A stretch of DNA of 64,000 bases from CFX5 sp023384495 (GTDB lineage Bacteria; Chloroflexota; Anaerolineae; Caldilineales; Caldilineaceae): the NCBI GenBank assembly GCA_048499455.1, contig JASNZV010000019.1, forward strand, positions 95,510 through 159,509. The letters are read 5' to 3'. Shown piece after piece: positions 1 to 8,650 of this stretch. The translations under genes and the position numbers were made by a program. The notes under the pieces were generated by a model. That model had not been told where the DNA came from. It ran no database searches and worked only from the letters and a program-made list of their open reading frames with translations. Each line of letters starts with the position of its first letter. The first letter of the stretch is position 1.

Positions 1-1
1 C

Positions 2-952
2 CAGACCGGGGCGGTTGAGGGTTGGCGCTGGGGAGAATTTGGCGCGGCGCAAACCTCGCCCACACAAACCCTCGCTGCCGCCGTAGCGCTGACCTGGCTG
101 CAGGCCAGCCAAAGCATCACGGACGGCGGCTATGTGGGTGTCGGCTCATCGGTGGAAACCATGCTGGCGATTGGCGCCAATCAAATCGCCGCCGCCGCGT
201 GGCGACAGACGCCGGTCAGCCCTTCGCTGGAAGATTTTGTTGCGCTCGATGGGGCAGCCTATACACGGGCCACTGCGGCCGGCGCTGGTAAATTAGCCGT
301 AGCCACAACCGCCAGCACAGCTTGTTTTCCGGCAGCCGGCATCTCTCCACTCGGCCATTATAGCCCGACGCTGGGTGCTTTTAGCAGCCAGAGCGGGCCA
401 AACAGTTGGGCAATCCTCGGCACAGTGGCGCTGAGCGAGATCGCGCCTGTGTCAGCCGTCGCCTATCTCAAAGGCCAGGTCCAACCCGATGGGGGCTGGG
501 AATGGGCGCCGGGGTGGGGGTCAGACACCAATGCCACAGCGTTGGCGCTCCAGGCGCTGATTGCCGCCGGTGAGCCGATCTCGTCCGCCACGGTGGTCGA
601 TGCGCTGGCATTCTTAGAGAGCGCCCAAAATGAGGATGGTGGCTTCCCCTATGCGCCAGGCCCCGATGCCCCCAGTGACGCCAATTCGACGGCCTATGTG
701 GTGCAAGCCCTGATTGCGGCCGGCGAAGATCCGCTCGGCGCCCGGTGGACGGTCAGCGCCACCACGCCGATCAGCTATTTGCTCACGTTGCAATTGCCCA
801 ATGGCAGCTTTGAATGGCAACCCGGCGCCGGGGCGAATCAACTCGCCACACAGCAGGTGATTCCCGCCTTGCTGGGGAGGGCGCATCCGGCGCTCAGCGC
901 GCCGCTGCAAGCGTGCCCGGCGCTCTATTTGCCGCAGGTTGCTAACCCCTAA
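2..952 (+). CDS. Secreted terpenoid-cyclase-repeat protein, 5' partial
   Basis: The frame is open from base 2, so the start lies outside the window. It ends with TAA at 950-952 after at least 316 codons. The C-terminal half holds three repeats of the squalene/prenyltransferase alpha6-alpha6 barrel type, each with an aromatic-Gly core and a helix ending in ALQALIAAGE or VVQALIAAGE (about 480-600, 630-720 and 790-880). This fold forms the alpha domain of intrinsic factor and transcobalamin. The cyclase DxDD and prenyltransferase zinc residues are not seen, so an enzyme role is unlikely. The chain ends in ALYLPQVANP, a tail shared with other secreted proteins here. It is followed by a DUF4430 protein and an ECF transporter, so a ligand-capture role is inferred. 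Confidence 0.75.
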   Translation, partial: QTGAVEGWRWGEFGAAQTSPTQTLAAAVALTWLQASQSITDGGYVGVGSSVETMLAIGANQIAAAAWRQTPVSPSLEDFVALDGAAYTRATAAGAGKLAVATTASTACFPAAGISPLGHYSPTLGAFSSQSGPNSWAILGTVALSEIAPVSAVAYLKGQVQPDGGWEWAPGWGSDTNATALALQALIAAGEPISSATVVDALAFLESAQNEDGGFPYAPGPDAPSDANSTAYVVQALIAAGEDPLGARWTVSATTPISYLLTLQLPNGSFEWQPGAGANQLATQQVIPALLGRAHPALSAPLQACPALYLPQVANP

Positions 953-963
953 ACGTACAAAGG

Positions 964-1003
964 GGCGCGGGGGAACAGAGTCATATCCCTCTTCCCCCGC
1001 GCC
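964..1003. terminator. Perfect 12-bp stem-loop between the barrel-repeat and DUF4430 genes
   Basis: The arms GGCGCGGGGGAA (964-975) and TTCCCCCGCGCC (992-1003) are exact reverse complements around a 16-base loop. It lies 11 bases after the upstream stop and 21 bases before the next ATG. No clear U-run follows, so it may be a partial terminator or an mRNA-stabilising hairpin that lowers expression of the downstream transporter relative to the first gene. Confidence 0.45.
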
Positions 1004-1024
1004 ATCAAATGGGATCAACGCACT

Positions 1025-2344
1025 ATGTCGATCTATCGTCGGTTGATTGTTTTGCTGGCTTGTCTCTGCTGGTTGATGGGGGCAGCCTCGGCGCGGGCGC
1101 AAACGGGCAATCAGGCCGCCCTGGTGGTGGTGCATGGCGATGGCCGCGTCGTCACCCGTTGTGTTGAATTTGGCGAGCCCCAGGTCAGTGGCTATGATCT
1201 GTTGCAGCGTTCCGGTTTGGATCTAAACATCGAAGTCTCGGGCATGGGAGCAGCGATCTGTCGCATCGACCATGAAGGCTGCACCTATCCGCAGGAATCG
1301 TGCTTCTGCCGGGCCGAAGGCGACACCTACACCTATTGGTCCTACTGGCATCTGACCGAGACAGGTTGGTCTTACTCTCAACTGGGGGCATCCAACCGGC
1401 AAGTGCTCCCCGGCGCGGTGGAAGGATGGGTATGGGGAACGGGCGCCGCCGGTTCAGCGCCGGCCGCGGTCACCTTTGCGGATGTCTGCGCGCCGGCTAC
1501 TGCGACGCCGACCGCAACGCCACTACCCAGCGAGACCCCGTCGCCGACTCCATCGCTGACGCCCGTCCCAGCGACAGCAACCGCGATGGTTACGGAGACG
1601 CCCACACCATTGCCAACAGCGACGCCATCTCCGACCCAGTTCGCACCCCCCACAGCAATCTGGACGCCGATTCCCACGCCAACGGAAACAGGGACGGCAA
1701 CACCAGCCCCGCCCCGGATCGAGCTCTTTAGCGCGGATCGCGCCACCCTGGAAGCAGGTCAAACGACGCGGCTCAATTGGTTCGTTCGCGAGGCGGATCA
1801 GCTGTTCTTGCAGGGGAATGGGGCGGAACAACCGGTGGGGAGCGTGGGCAGCCTGGAGGTGCAACCAGCGCAGACAACGACCTATCTGCTCATTGCCCGC
1901 AATCTCGCCGGGGAAGTCAGCGCAGCGGTCACCGTAATGGTCAATCCTGCGCCGATGGTGGTTGACATCACACCATCGCCAACGCCATTTTCGATTGTCA
2001 CCGCAACTGTCACCGCAACCGCAACCAGCACCGTGGAAATCGCAATGGCGCCCGCCACGGCCCCACCGCAGCCGGCCGTGATCCCATCACCGACGCCGAT
2101 CACCGCGCCGCCCCCCACAGTCGTCGAGGTCACAACAGCCACCGCGGCCTTACATGTTGCGCCAGCAGGCGCCACACCGACGCAGGAGACAGCGCTGTTC
2201 AACTGGCCGACAGCGACACCAGACCCGGCGCAGGCGCAAATGCAGCTCGCCTTGCTCTTTGGCGGGGCCGCGCTCGTGTTGGTGATCCCCTTGGGTCTGG
2301 TCACCATGACCGCCCTTTTGTGGCTGATCCGGAATCGGGCATGA
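1025..2344 (+). CDS. DUF4430 (transcobalamin C-terminal-like) membrane-anchored protein
   Basis: 439 residues. A signal peptide (1-25, ending SARAQ) is followed by a DUF4430 domain at about 30-150, with the family's YDLLQRSG segment, YWSYWHL core and final GWVWG strand. A four-cysteine loop, CRIDHEGCTYPQESCFC, sits inside it. Next come a Pro/Thr-rich linker (about 160-230), an Ig-like domain (about 232-305), a second Pro/Thr linker and one C-terminal membrane helix (about 405-430) ending in RNRA. DUF4430 is the beta domain of human transcobalamin and intrinsic factor. The gene overlaps the ECF S component by ATGA, so the protein probably captures ligand at the membrane for that transporter. 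Corrinoid as the ligand is an inference. Confidence 0.8.
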   Translation: MSIYRRLIVLLACLCWLMGAASARAQTGNQAALVVVHGDGRVVTRCVEFGEPQVSGYDLLQRSGLDLNIEVSGMGAAICRIDHEGCTYPQESCFCRAEGDTYTYWSYWHLTETGWSYSQLGASNRQVLPGAVEGWVWGTGAAGSAPAAVTFADVCAPATATPTATPLPSETPSPTPSLTPVPATATAMVTETPTPLPTATPSPTQFAPPTAIWTPIPTPTETGTATPAPPRIELFSADRATLEAGQTTRLNWFVREADQLFLQGNGAEQPVGSVGSLEVQPAQTTTYLLIARNLAGEVSAAVTVMVNPAPMVVDITPSPTPFSIVTATVTATATSTVEIAMAPATAPPQPAVIPSPTPITAPPPTVVEVTTATAALHVAPAGATPTQETALFNWPTATPDPAQAQMQLALLFGGAALVLVIPLGLVTMTALLWLIRNRA

Positions 2345-3189
2345 GTGAGCGCATCCTCAGTCTACTGACCTATAGCTTGACCAGCTTGATCGGCGTGGCT
2401 GCCTTTCTCTATCCTTTTTGGTTGCCCGGTATCGCCGGTGACCCCACGGCGGATCGAGCACATCTGCAAGATGCCTTGCTCGTTTTGACGATCCTGGTCG
2501 TGCTCTGTTTTGCTGTCCTGCTGCTGGAGGTGCAACGCCAGGCAGTCAACACCAAAACGGTGGCGCTCCTGGGCGTGCTGGTGGCGATCAACGCCACAGT
2601 GCGCTATGTGGACAATGTGATCCCCCTGCCCGGTGGATTTAGCCCGATCTTTGTGCTCATCGTCCTGACCGGGTATGTCTATGGCGGCCGTCTCGGGTTC
2701 TTGTTGGGCGCACTGACCCTGCTCGTGTCCGCTTTGATCACCGGCGGGGTCGGCCCGTGGTTACCCTGTCAGATGTTCACCGCCGGCTGGGTAGGGATGA
2801 GCGCGCCGCTCTGTCGTGGATTGATGGGAAGCGCTGGCCAGGGCCCCGGCAGCCGCCGCGAGATAGGCATCCTGGCAGGCTTTGCTGGGCTCTGGGGTCT
2901 GCTCTACGGTGCGATCATGAATCTCTGGTTTTGGCCCTTTGCCAGCGGCGATCCAACCCAATTTTGGGAGCCCGGCATCACGTTGCTGGAGACCCTGCGG
3001 CGCTATGCGCTCTTCTATCTGCTTACCTCGCTGGCGTGGGATATGGCGCGCCTGGCCGGCAATGTGCTGCTGATCCTGGCGTTGGGCGCGCCGCTCTTGC
3101 GCGCATTGCGCCGCTTTCATAGGCGCTTTGAGTTTCAATATCAGCCACTCGCGACTGATCCAGCCCAAAACAGACAGAACAGCGTATGA
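2341..3189 (+). CDS. ECF transporter substrate-binding S component
   Basis: 282 residues, very hydrophobic, with about seven or eight membrane helices. The ATG at 2341 is chosen because it overlaps the upstream TGA as ATGA; an in-frame start at 2320 would lie inside the previous gene. The core segment (PGGFSPIF, YGGRLGFLLGA, GGVGPWLPCQMFTAGWVGM) resembles the S components of the cobalamin-type ECF group, and the charged, Arg-rich C-terminus is cytoplasmic. It should set the substrate for EcfT and EcfA encoded directly downstream. Vitamin identity cannot be read from sequence; corrinoid is proposed from the DUF4430 neighbour and the CobW relic. Confidence 0.85.
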   Translation: MSERILSLLTYSLTSLIGVAAFLYPFWLPGIAGDPTADRAHLQDALLVLTILVVLCFAVLLLEVQRQAVNTKTVALLGVLVAINATVRYVDNVIPLPGGFSPIFVLIVLTGYVYGGRLGFLLGALTLLVSALITGGVGPWLPCQMFTAGWVGMSAPLCRGLMGSAGQGPGSRREIGILAGFAGLWGLLYGAIMNLWFWPFASGDPTQFWEPGITLLETLRRYALFYLLTSLAWDMARLAGNVLLILALGAPLLRALRRFHRRFEFQYQPLATDPAQNRQNSV

Positions 3190-4223
3190 GACAACCGTTA
3201 CACCCGCTGAGTTGGGCGCTCTGGCTGTTGGCTGGGCTCGGACTTCTGAGCCTCACGCGCAATCCGCTCTATCTGGCGCTGATCTTCGCCTGGATTGGCG
3301 TTGTCGGTGGAAGCGTGCGACTGGTCGGGCTGACGAGCCGGCGCCAACCTCTGCTCTCGCCGCTGCGCTTTGGCCTGCTGGTTATCCCCGTAACCATGTT
3401 GGTCAACGCGCTCAATGTCCATATCGGGGCGACGATATTATGGGTGCTGCCACTCGCGCTCCCGCTGATCGGCGGGCCAATTACGCTGGAGGCGCTTGTC
3501 TATGGGGCGTTGAATGGCCTGGTGTTGACCGCCATCTACGCCCTGGTGGTGCTGGTGAACCAGGTGTTGACCGTGCGCGCCATCGTTGGGTTGGCGCCGC
3601 GCGCCTATTCTCCGCTGGCGGTGGTGGCGACCATCGCCTTGACATTTGCCCCGCTCACCGTGCGCCAGATCCAGGTGATTCGCGAGGCGCAGGCTGTGCG
3701 CGGGCAGCGGATGCAGAGTCTGCGCGATTGGCTGCCGCTCTTCTTGCCGCTGCTCCTCAGTGGGCTGGAACGGGCGCTGCAACTGGCCGAAGCCATGACC
3801 GCGCGCGGTTTTGCCGGCAACCACCGCCAGACGACCCCATTTGCCCTGCGTTTGGGCTTGATCGGCGGGCTGCTTGCCATGGTTGCCGGGCTGGCATTGC
3901 AATTGAGATGGCCGGGCGCAACCAGTGGTGGCTGGCTGGCAATGGGCGGTCTTGCGCTGCTGGGCGCCGGGCTGTGGTGGAGCGGTCGCCGCCAGCCGCA
4001 CACGGTCTATCGTCCCGCGGCCTTTCGGCGCCGGGATTGGTTGGTGAGCGGGGCGGCGCTTGGCGCGCTGACCCTCTTCCTCATACCCTGGTTTGACCGC
4101 GCCTCGCTCTTCTATTATCCCTATCCGCGCTTGAGCCTGCCGGGCTTTCATCTGCTCCATGGTCTGGCAACCTGGGGTTTGCTGGCGCCGGCCTTTGTCC
4201 TTTTGTGGGAGCGAAATCGATGA
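3186..4223 (+). CDS. ecfT: ECF transporter transmembrane T component
   Basis: 345 residues. The start overlaps the S-component stop as ATGA. It has several membrane helices and the two EcfT coupling motifs: EAQAVRG (Arg172) and EAMTARG (Arg207), which contact the two ATPase halves. Beyond the family's usual length of about 260, it has a C-terminal extension with further membrane segments (about 215-340). It links the S component to the fused ATPase encoded next, again through an ATGA overlap. Confidence 0.9.
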   Translation: MRQPLHPLSWALWLLAGLGLLSLTRNPLYLALIFAWIGVVGGSVRLVGLTSRRQPLLSPLRFGLLVIPVTMLVNALNVHIGATILWVLPLALPLIGGPITLEALVYGALNGLVLTAIYALVVLVNQVLTVRAIVGLAPRAYSPLAVVATIALTFAPLTVRQIQVIREAQAVRGQRMQSLRDWLPLFLPLLLSGLERALQLAEAMTARGFAGNHRQTTPFALRLGLIGGLLAMVAGLALQLRWPGATSGGWLAMGGLALLGAGLWWSGRRQPHTVYRPAAFRRRDWLVSGAALGALTLFLIPWFDRASLFYYPYPRLSLPGFHLLHGLATWGLLAPAFVLLWERNR

Positions 4224-5881
4224 TCACATTGGAGCAGGTGAGTTTCTCGTACCCCGATCAACCAATCCCGGCCCTGCAAGAGCTCTCGCTCCAGATCGAC
4301 GCAGGTGAATTTGCCCTCTTGGTGGGAGCGTCTGGGTCGGGAAAGTCAACCTTGTTGCGTCTGCTCAACGGGTTAGCGCCACACTTTACCGGTGGTCAAT
4401 TGCGCGGACGTTTGCGCGTGCACGGCTTGGACCCTGTCCAGGCCTCACCGCAGACCATGAGTCGCTATGTGGGTTTTGTCTTTCAAGACCCTGAAGCGCA
4501 ATTTGTCACCGACCGGGTGGAAGATGAGCTGGTCTTTGCGTTGGAACAGGCCGCGCTGCCCGCCCCAGCCATGCGGCTGCGCGTCGAGGAGACGCTCGAT
4601 CTGCTCGATCTGGCCCGCCTGCGCGACCGCCCACTGGCAACGCTTTCGGGCGGGGAACGCCAGCGCGTCGCCATTGGCGCGGCGCTGGCGTTGCGACCGG
4701 CGATCCTGGTGCTGGACGAGCCAACCTCGCAACTCGACCCGCAATCCGCCGAGGATGTCTTGACTGCGCTGGTGCGGCTGAACAGTGATTTGGGGTTGAC
4801 CGTTGTGCTGGCCGAGCATCGCCTGGAGCGCGTCTTGCCCTTTGCCGAGCGATTGCTCTATCTGAGCCCGGGCGGACGATCGCTCTTGAGCGGTGACGTA
4901 CGCACTGTTTTGCGCCAGATCGACCTTGTCCCGCCGCTGGTGCAGGTCGGCAAGGCGTTGGGTTGGGCGCCGCTGCCCCTGACAGTCAAAGAAGGGTTGC
5001 GCTTCAGCCAAAAGGCGCCTGAGACCCTGCCGCCAGCCCCGAAAAACAAAGGGCCATCTGTCCGGCATGGTGCTCCCCTCCTGGCCGTGCAAGGGCTGAC
5101 CGTCGCCTATGAGCAGCAGGCCGTCTTGCAGGGGGTCGATCTCAACGTTTGGCCGGGCGAGCTTGTCGTCCTTATGGGGCGCAATGGCGCCGGCAAGACG
5201 ACTTTGCTGCGCAGCATCGTTGGGTTAGTGCGACCCCAGCGCGGCCAGGTGACGTTGCAGGGGCGGTCGCTGGTGGGCAAAGCAGTCGCCGATATTTGCC
5301 GGCAAGTTGTCTATCTGCCGCAAGACCCAAACAGTCTGCTCTTTGCCGACACCGTGCGCGACGAAGTCTGGATCACGCTGCGCAATCATGGGTTGGATGG
5401 CGCGCCCGATGCCGGGCAGCGCGTTGCCGATCTCTTGACGACATCGGGGCTTGCACCCCTGGCGGATCACTATCCGCGCGACTTGAGTGTTGGCGAGCGC
5501 CAGCGCACGGCCCTGGTTGCGCTGCTCATCACAGAGCCGCCCTTGATCATGCTCGATGAACCGACGCGCGGGCTTGATTATGCGGCGAAGGAACGGCTGC
5601 GTTACCAGCTCCAAGCGCTCGCGCAGGCGGGCAGCGCGGTGATCGTGGTGACGCATGATGTCGAACTGGCCGCAACGCTGGCCGACCGGGTGGTGTTGCT
5701 GAGCCAGGGCGAAGTGATCGCCGCCGGCGCGCCTGATGAGGTGCTCTCGACCTCGCCCTTTTTCGCCTCGCAAGTGGCGCGTCTCTTCCCTGGCCGCGGC
5801 TGGCGCACGGCGGAAGATGTGCTGAGTCGATCCTGGCCGTCAATGACGGTAACGAACGCGCCATCACCGATCTGCCGGTAA
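4220..5881 (+). CDS. ecfA: ECF transporter ATPase, two fused ABC domains (EcfA-A')
   Basis: 553 residues from ATG 4220, which overlaps the EcfT stop as ATGA. A GTG at 4205 is possible but less likely. Domain 1 has Walker A GASGSGKST, signature LSGGERQR and Walker B ILVLDEPTS. Domain 2 has Walker A GRNGAGKTT, signature LSVGERQR and Walker B LIMLDEPTRG. Separate EcfA1 and EcfA2 subunits are common; here both are in one chain. The last 18 or so residues (after RTAEDVLSR) are read through a different frame of a decayed CobW fragment, so the native C-terminus has probably been replaced. Confidence 0.92.
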   Translation: MITLEQVSFSYPDQPIPALQELSLQIDAGEFALLVGASGSGKSTLLRLLNGLAPHFTGGQLRGRLRVHGLDPVQASPQTMSRYVGFVFQDPEAQFVTDRVEDELVFALEQAALPAPAMRLRVEETLDLLDLARLRDRPLATLSGGERQRVAIGAALALRPAILVLDEPTSQLDPQSAEDVLTALVRLNSDLGLTVVLAEHRLERVLPFAERLLYLSPGGRSLLSGDVRTVLRQIDLVPPLVQVGKALGWAPLPLTVKEGLRFSQKAPETLPPAPKNKGPSVRHGAPLLAVQGLTVAYEQQAVLQGVDLNVWPGELVVLMGRNGAGKTTLLRSIVGLVRPQRGQVTLQGRSLVGKAVADICRQVVYLPQDPNSLLFADTVRDEVWITLRNHGLDGAPDAGQRVADLLTTSGLAPLADHYPRDLSVGERQRTALVALLITEPPLIMLDEPTRGLDYAAKERLRYQLQALAQAGSAVIVVTHDVELAATLADRVVLLSQGEVIAAGAPDEVLSTSPFFASQVARLFPGRGWRTAEDVLSRSWPSMTVTNAPSPICR

Positions 5882-6118
5882 TCAACAAGTGCGACATGGT
5901 GAGCGCCGAGGTGATAGCGCAGTTGCAAGCCATTTTACAACAACTGAACCCCGCAGCGCGCGTCATGACGACTGAACATGGTCATGTCGAGCCAGGAGCG
6001 ATTCTCAACACCGGGTTATCAGCTTTGACCACATTGGCGATTTTATCGGCTGGCTGGCCGAGCCACGCGGGATGTATACGCCAGAGACTATCATCACCCA
6101 AACAATTGAGCCGCATTC
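5824..6118 (+). pseudogene. CobW/COG0523 GTPase C-terminal remnant, frameshifted
   Basis: In the frame starting at 5824 the DNA reads ESILAVNDGNERAITDLP, VINKCDMVSAEVIAQ, then LNPAARVMTTEHGHVEP and AILNTG. This matches the NKxD-to-'LNP' region of CobW-family metallochaperone GTPases. After NTG (about 6014) the similarity moves to another frame (SFDHIGDFIGWLAEPRG), showing a frameshift. The P-loop half is missing. The fragment overlaps the end of ecfA and the 3' end of the opposing amidohydrolase gene. CobW proteins serve zinc or cobalt/cobalamin metabolism, which fits the adjoining uptake genes. Confidence 0.75.
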
Positions 6119-7014
6119 CCGCCTAACACCAGCTCCTGCTCGGCGGGGGAGAGTCCCTGGGTGTGCAGTTGGCTGAGTCTGAGCAATTGTGGGTAGGTGG
6201 CATGGTGCAACAGCCCCGGTGCATCGGCGCCCCACAGGATTTTGGCAGGGCCAATCCAATCCAAAGCCAACTGTAGATAGCGCGCGGCGCTGGGATAGGG
6301 AAACGTTTCTTGTGGCAGATAGGCAGGCAACGCCGCCGTATCAAACCAGACATTGGGCAAACGCCCCAGGGCAATCTGCTCTTGCCACAGTTGCCAGCGG
6401 GCGGGGTCAGCTTCGGCTTGAGGTGTTGGCTGGCCCAAATGGGCGATGACGATCTTCAAGGTCGGGTGTTTTTCGGCAATGGCGCGCACCGCTGCCGTTT
6501 GATAGGAGCGCGCGCCAACGGCGCCCAAGTCCAGCACCAGCACCAAGGAGCGGCGCACCAACTCGGCCCACAGCCAACCCAGCGCCGGATCAGCCAACTG
6601 GGCATGGGGGTAAAGGCCACAGAGACCGGTCGCTACGGAACACTCTAACTTGACCGCACAGAAGTTGGCCTGCGCCATTGTCTGCGCAAAGTGGTAGCGG
6701 CTCTCCGGCGCCCAGGGATCCACGTAGGCGGCGGCCAGCAGCCGTGTCGGGTAGCGCGCCAGCGCGGCCAAGGCATACGCATTGCACTCGCCATAGAAGG
6801 GACCTTGGAGCAATACCGCTTTGTCCACACCGGCCCAGTCCATATGGGCAATGAGCATCTCCGGCGTAAAAACAGTCTCGGCGCAAAAGGGCGGCAACAG
6901 TTGGATCACTTCGTCACCAATGCGGACGCGCCCATAGCCGGCGCCGCGGGTGGGGCCGGCGGCATTGAGACCCTGCACCTGCGGAAAGATGTGGGCATGG
7001 GCGTCGATGATCAT
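6094..7014 (-). CDS. Amidohydrolase-2 family metal-dependent hydrolase or decarboxylase
   Basis: 306 residues, TIM barrel. The N-terminal metal motif is IDAHAHIFP (His6, His8). A later metal-binding His lies in VIAHLGQP and the catalytic Asp in LWGADAPG. The family (COG2159; ACMSD, gamma-resorcylate decarboxylase, sugar lactonase relatives) hydrolyses lactones or decarboxylates aromatic and keto acids. The ATG overlaps the stop of the aldolase gene as ATGA, so it is translationally coupled as the last gene of the catabolic operon. A lactonase role would fit the dehydrogenases upstream in the operon; the substrate is unknown. Confidence 0.82.
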   Translation of the reverse strand: MIIDAHAHIFPQVQGLNAAGPTRGAGYGRVRIGDEVIQLLPPFCAETVFTPEMLIAHMDWAGVDKAVLLQGPFYGECNAYALAALARYPTRLLAAAYVDPWAPESRYHFAQTMAQANFCAVKLECSVATGLCGLYPHAQLADPALGWLWAELVRRSLVLVLDLGAVGARSYQTAAVRAIAEKHPTLKIVIAHLGQPTPQAEADPARWQLWQEQIALGRLPNVWFDTAALPAYLPQETFPYPSAARYLQLALDWIGPAKILWGADAPGLLHHATYPQLLRLSQLHTQGLSPAEQELVLGGNAAQLFG

Positions 7015-7817
7015 CCGGTTACCCCTTGGAACTGGCTGCGAATGGCGGCGGTAATCTGATCCATTGCCAAGATCATATAGCCATAATCGTCACCCACTTG
7101 CAGCCATTGAACGCCGCGCTGGGCCATTTGGAGGGCCAACTTCGCATCAGGCGCCATCCCTGACCCGACAAAGCGACCGGCAGCGCGACTCTTGGCAATG
7201 ATGGTGTCAATCGCCGCCGCCACGGCGGGAGCGTCTAATTGACCCAGTAACCCCATGTCTGCCGAAAGGTCAAAGGGGCCAAGCACAATCGAATCAAGAC
7301 CGGGGATGGCGAGAATAGCGTCGAGCGCGTGAAAGGCTTCGCGGTTCTCGATTTGCACCGCTACAAACACCTCCCGGTTTGCCCGCTCGATATAGGCGCT
7401 GCCGCCATCGCGGCCATAATTGCCCGGGACTCTGGGGCCATAGCCACGCCGACCCAACGGCGGATAGCGACAATCATCGACAATTTGCTGCACTTCCGCC
7501 GCGGAACGCACTTGGGGCACAATGATCCCATCCGCGCCAGCATCAAGCACCGGCTTGATGAATGGGGTGCTGCTGCCGGTGACGCGCACCAGCGCCGGCA
7601 CGCCGCGCGCTTTGGCAGCCAGCAGATGACCGTGCACTGCTTCTGGACTCATCAAACTGTGTTCCATATCGATCCAGAAGAAATCGACCGAATCGCCGAG
7701 TGCATCAGTGACACGCGGATCGATCAAAGTAATGGAGGCCCCAATGCAGATGGCGCCAGCGGCCATCTTGGCGCGAAAGGCCGCAATGGGAGATGGGCTG
7801 TTGGCTGTTGTCATCAT
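7011..7817 (-). CDS. HpcH/HpaI family class II aldolase
   Basis: 268 residues, close to the family size. Visible motifs are FFWIDMEHS (catalytic His), RVTGS, the metal-binding Glu in VAVQIENREA and the metal-binding Asp in VLGPFDLSADMG. Such enzymes cleave 2-keto-3-deoxy sugar acids or 4-hydroxy-2-oxo-diacids to pyruvate and an aldehyde using a divalent metal. The start lies 2 bases after the SDR stop, and the gene overlaps the amidohydrolase start. It is probably the retro-aldol step of this operon's pathway. ATG 7817 or 7814 could serve as start. Confidence 0.88.
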   Translation of the reverse strand: MMTTANSPSPIAAFRAKMAAGAICIGASITLIDPRVTDALGDSVDFFWIDMEHSLMSPEAVHGHLLAAKARGVPALVRVTGSSTPFIKPVLDAGADGIIVPQVRSAAEVQQIVDDCRYPPLGRRGYGPRVPGNYGRDGGSAYIERANREVFVAVQIENREAFHALDAILAIPGLDSIVLGPFDLSADMGLLGQLDAPAVAAAIDTIIAKSRAAGRFVGSGMAPDAKLALQMAQRGVQWLQVGDDYGYMILAMDQITAAIRSQFQGVTG

Positions 7818-7819
7818 GG

Positions 7820-8644
7820 TCAGACCCTTATTTGTTTGTTTGTATGTGAAGTGGGTAAGTTGAGGCTGTAGATTTCATCCGCTGCAAAGAGTGGCAATGG
7901 TTGCAGCGAGAGGCCGCCGTCGATCACCAGATCGGCCCCGTAGGTGTAGCCGCTGACCCGGTCCGAGAGCAGCAGCGCCACGGCGTTGCCCACTTCGGTC
8001 GGCTGTCCAAAGCGGTGGGCCGGAATCAGGCCACGCAATTGATCTTCCACCGCTGCCGGAATATTGCCCGTCATGCGCGTTTTGAAGTGACCCGGCGTGA
8101 CCATGTTGACGCGAATGCCATAGGGCGCCATTTCCAGCGCCAGATTTTGCATATAGGAATGCAAGGCCACTTTTGACAGTCGGTAGAGCGCCTCGCCATA
8201 GGCCATCGTAAAGCGCGCCGTGGAGCCGATGATGACGATGCTTCCCTGACGCCGGGCGATCATTGCTTGCGCCACCTCGCGACAGGCCCACACGCAGGCG
8301 GCCAGATTGGTGTTGATGGTGTTGCTCCAGGCAGCCGCGTCAATCTGCGTCACTGGTTGGCGCCAGATCCACGCTGCATTATTGATAAAACAATCAAGCT
8401 GGCCCAACGCGGTTATGGCCTGCTCCACCATCGCCACCACTTGCGCCTCCTGACTGACATCGGTGGGGATGGCAATACAGCGTACCCCGGTGGCGCGCAG
8501 CGCGTCAATCACCGCCGGGTCGGGGTTGCGGCTGGCAATGGCCAAATTCACCCCTTCTGCCGCCAGCACCTGGGCGATGCCCTGGCCGATGCCGCTGGCG
8601 CCGCCGGTGATCAGCGCCGTTTTGCCCCGTAAGCCTAAGTCCAT
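7820..8644 (-). CDS. Short-chain dehydrogenase/reductase
   Basis: 274 residues, classical SDR. Cofactor motif TGGASGIG lies near residue 14, NNAA near 90, and the catalytic Ser-Tyr-Lys set is in IIGSTARF and YRLSK. The C-terminal GADLVIDGG segment is typical of the 3-oxoacyl reductase/gluconate dehydrogenase group. It is spaced 6 bases from the upstream dehydrogenase and 2 bases from the downstream aldolase. It probably oxidises or reduces a hydroxyl group of the sugar-like substrate, with NAD or NADP. Confidence 0.9.
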   Translation of the reverse strand: MDLGLRGKTALITGGASGIGQGIAQVLAAEGVNLAIASRNPDPAVIDALRATGVRCIAIPTDVSQEAQVVAMVEQAITALGQLDCFINNAAWIWRQPVTQIDAAAWSNTINTNLAACVWACREVAQAMIARRQGSIVIIGSTARFTMAYGEALYRLSKVALHSYMQNLALEMAPYGIRVNMVTPGHFKTRMTGNIPAAVEDQLRGLIPAHRFGQPTEVGNAVALLLSDRVSGYTYGADLVIDGGLSLQPLPLFAADEIYSLNLPTSHTNKQIRV

Positions 8645-8650
8645 CGTCGT

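Noticed and set aside
614..1135. Minus-strand open frame of 173 codons opposite the barrel-repeat gene
   Set aside because: It is antisense to clear cyclase repeats and has no motif or ribosome site.
1500..2230. CRISPR-like or tandem repeat in the Pro/Thr-rich part of the DUF4430 gene
   Set aside because: The repetition comes from ACG/CCN codons of the linker; there are no regular repeat-spacer units.
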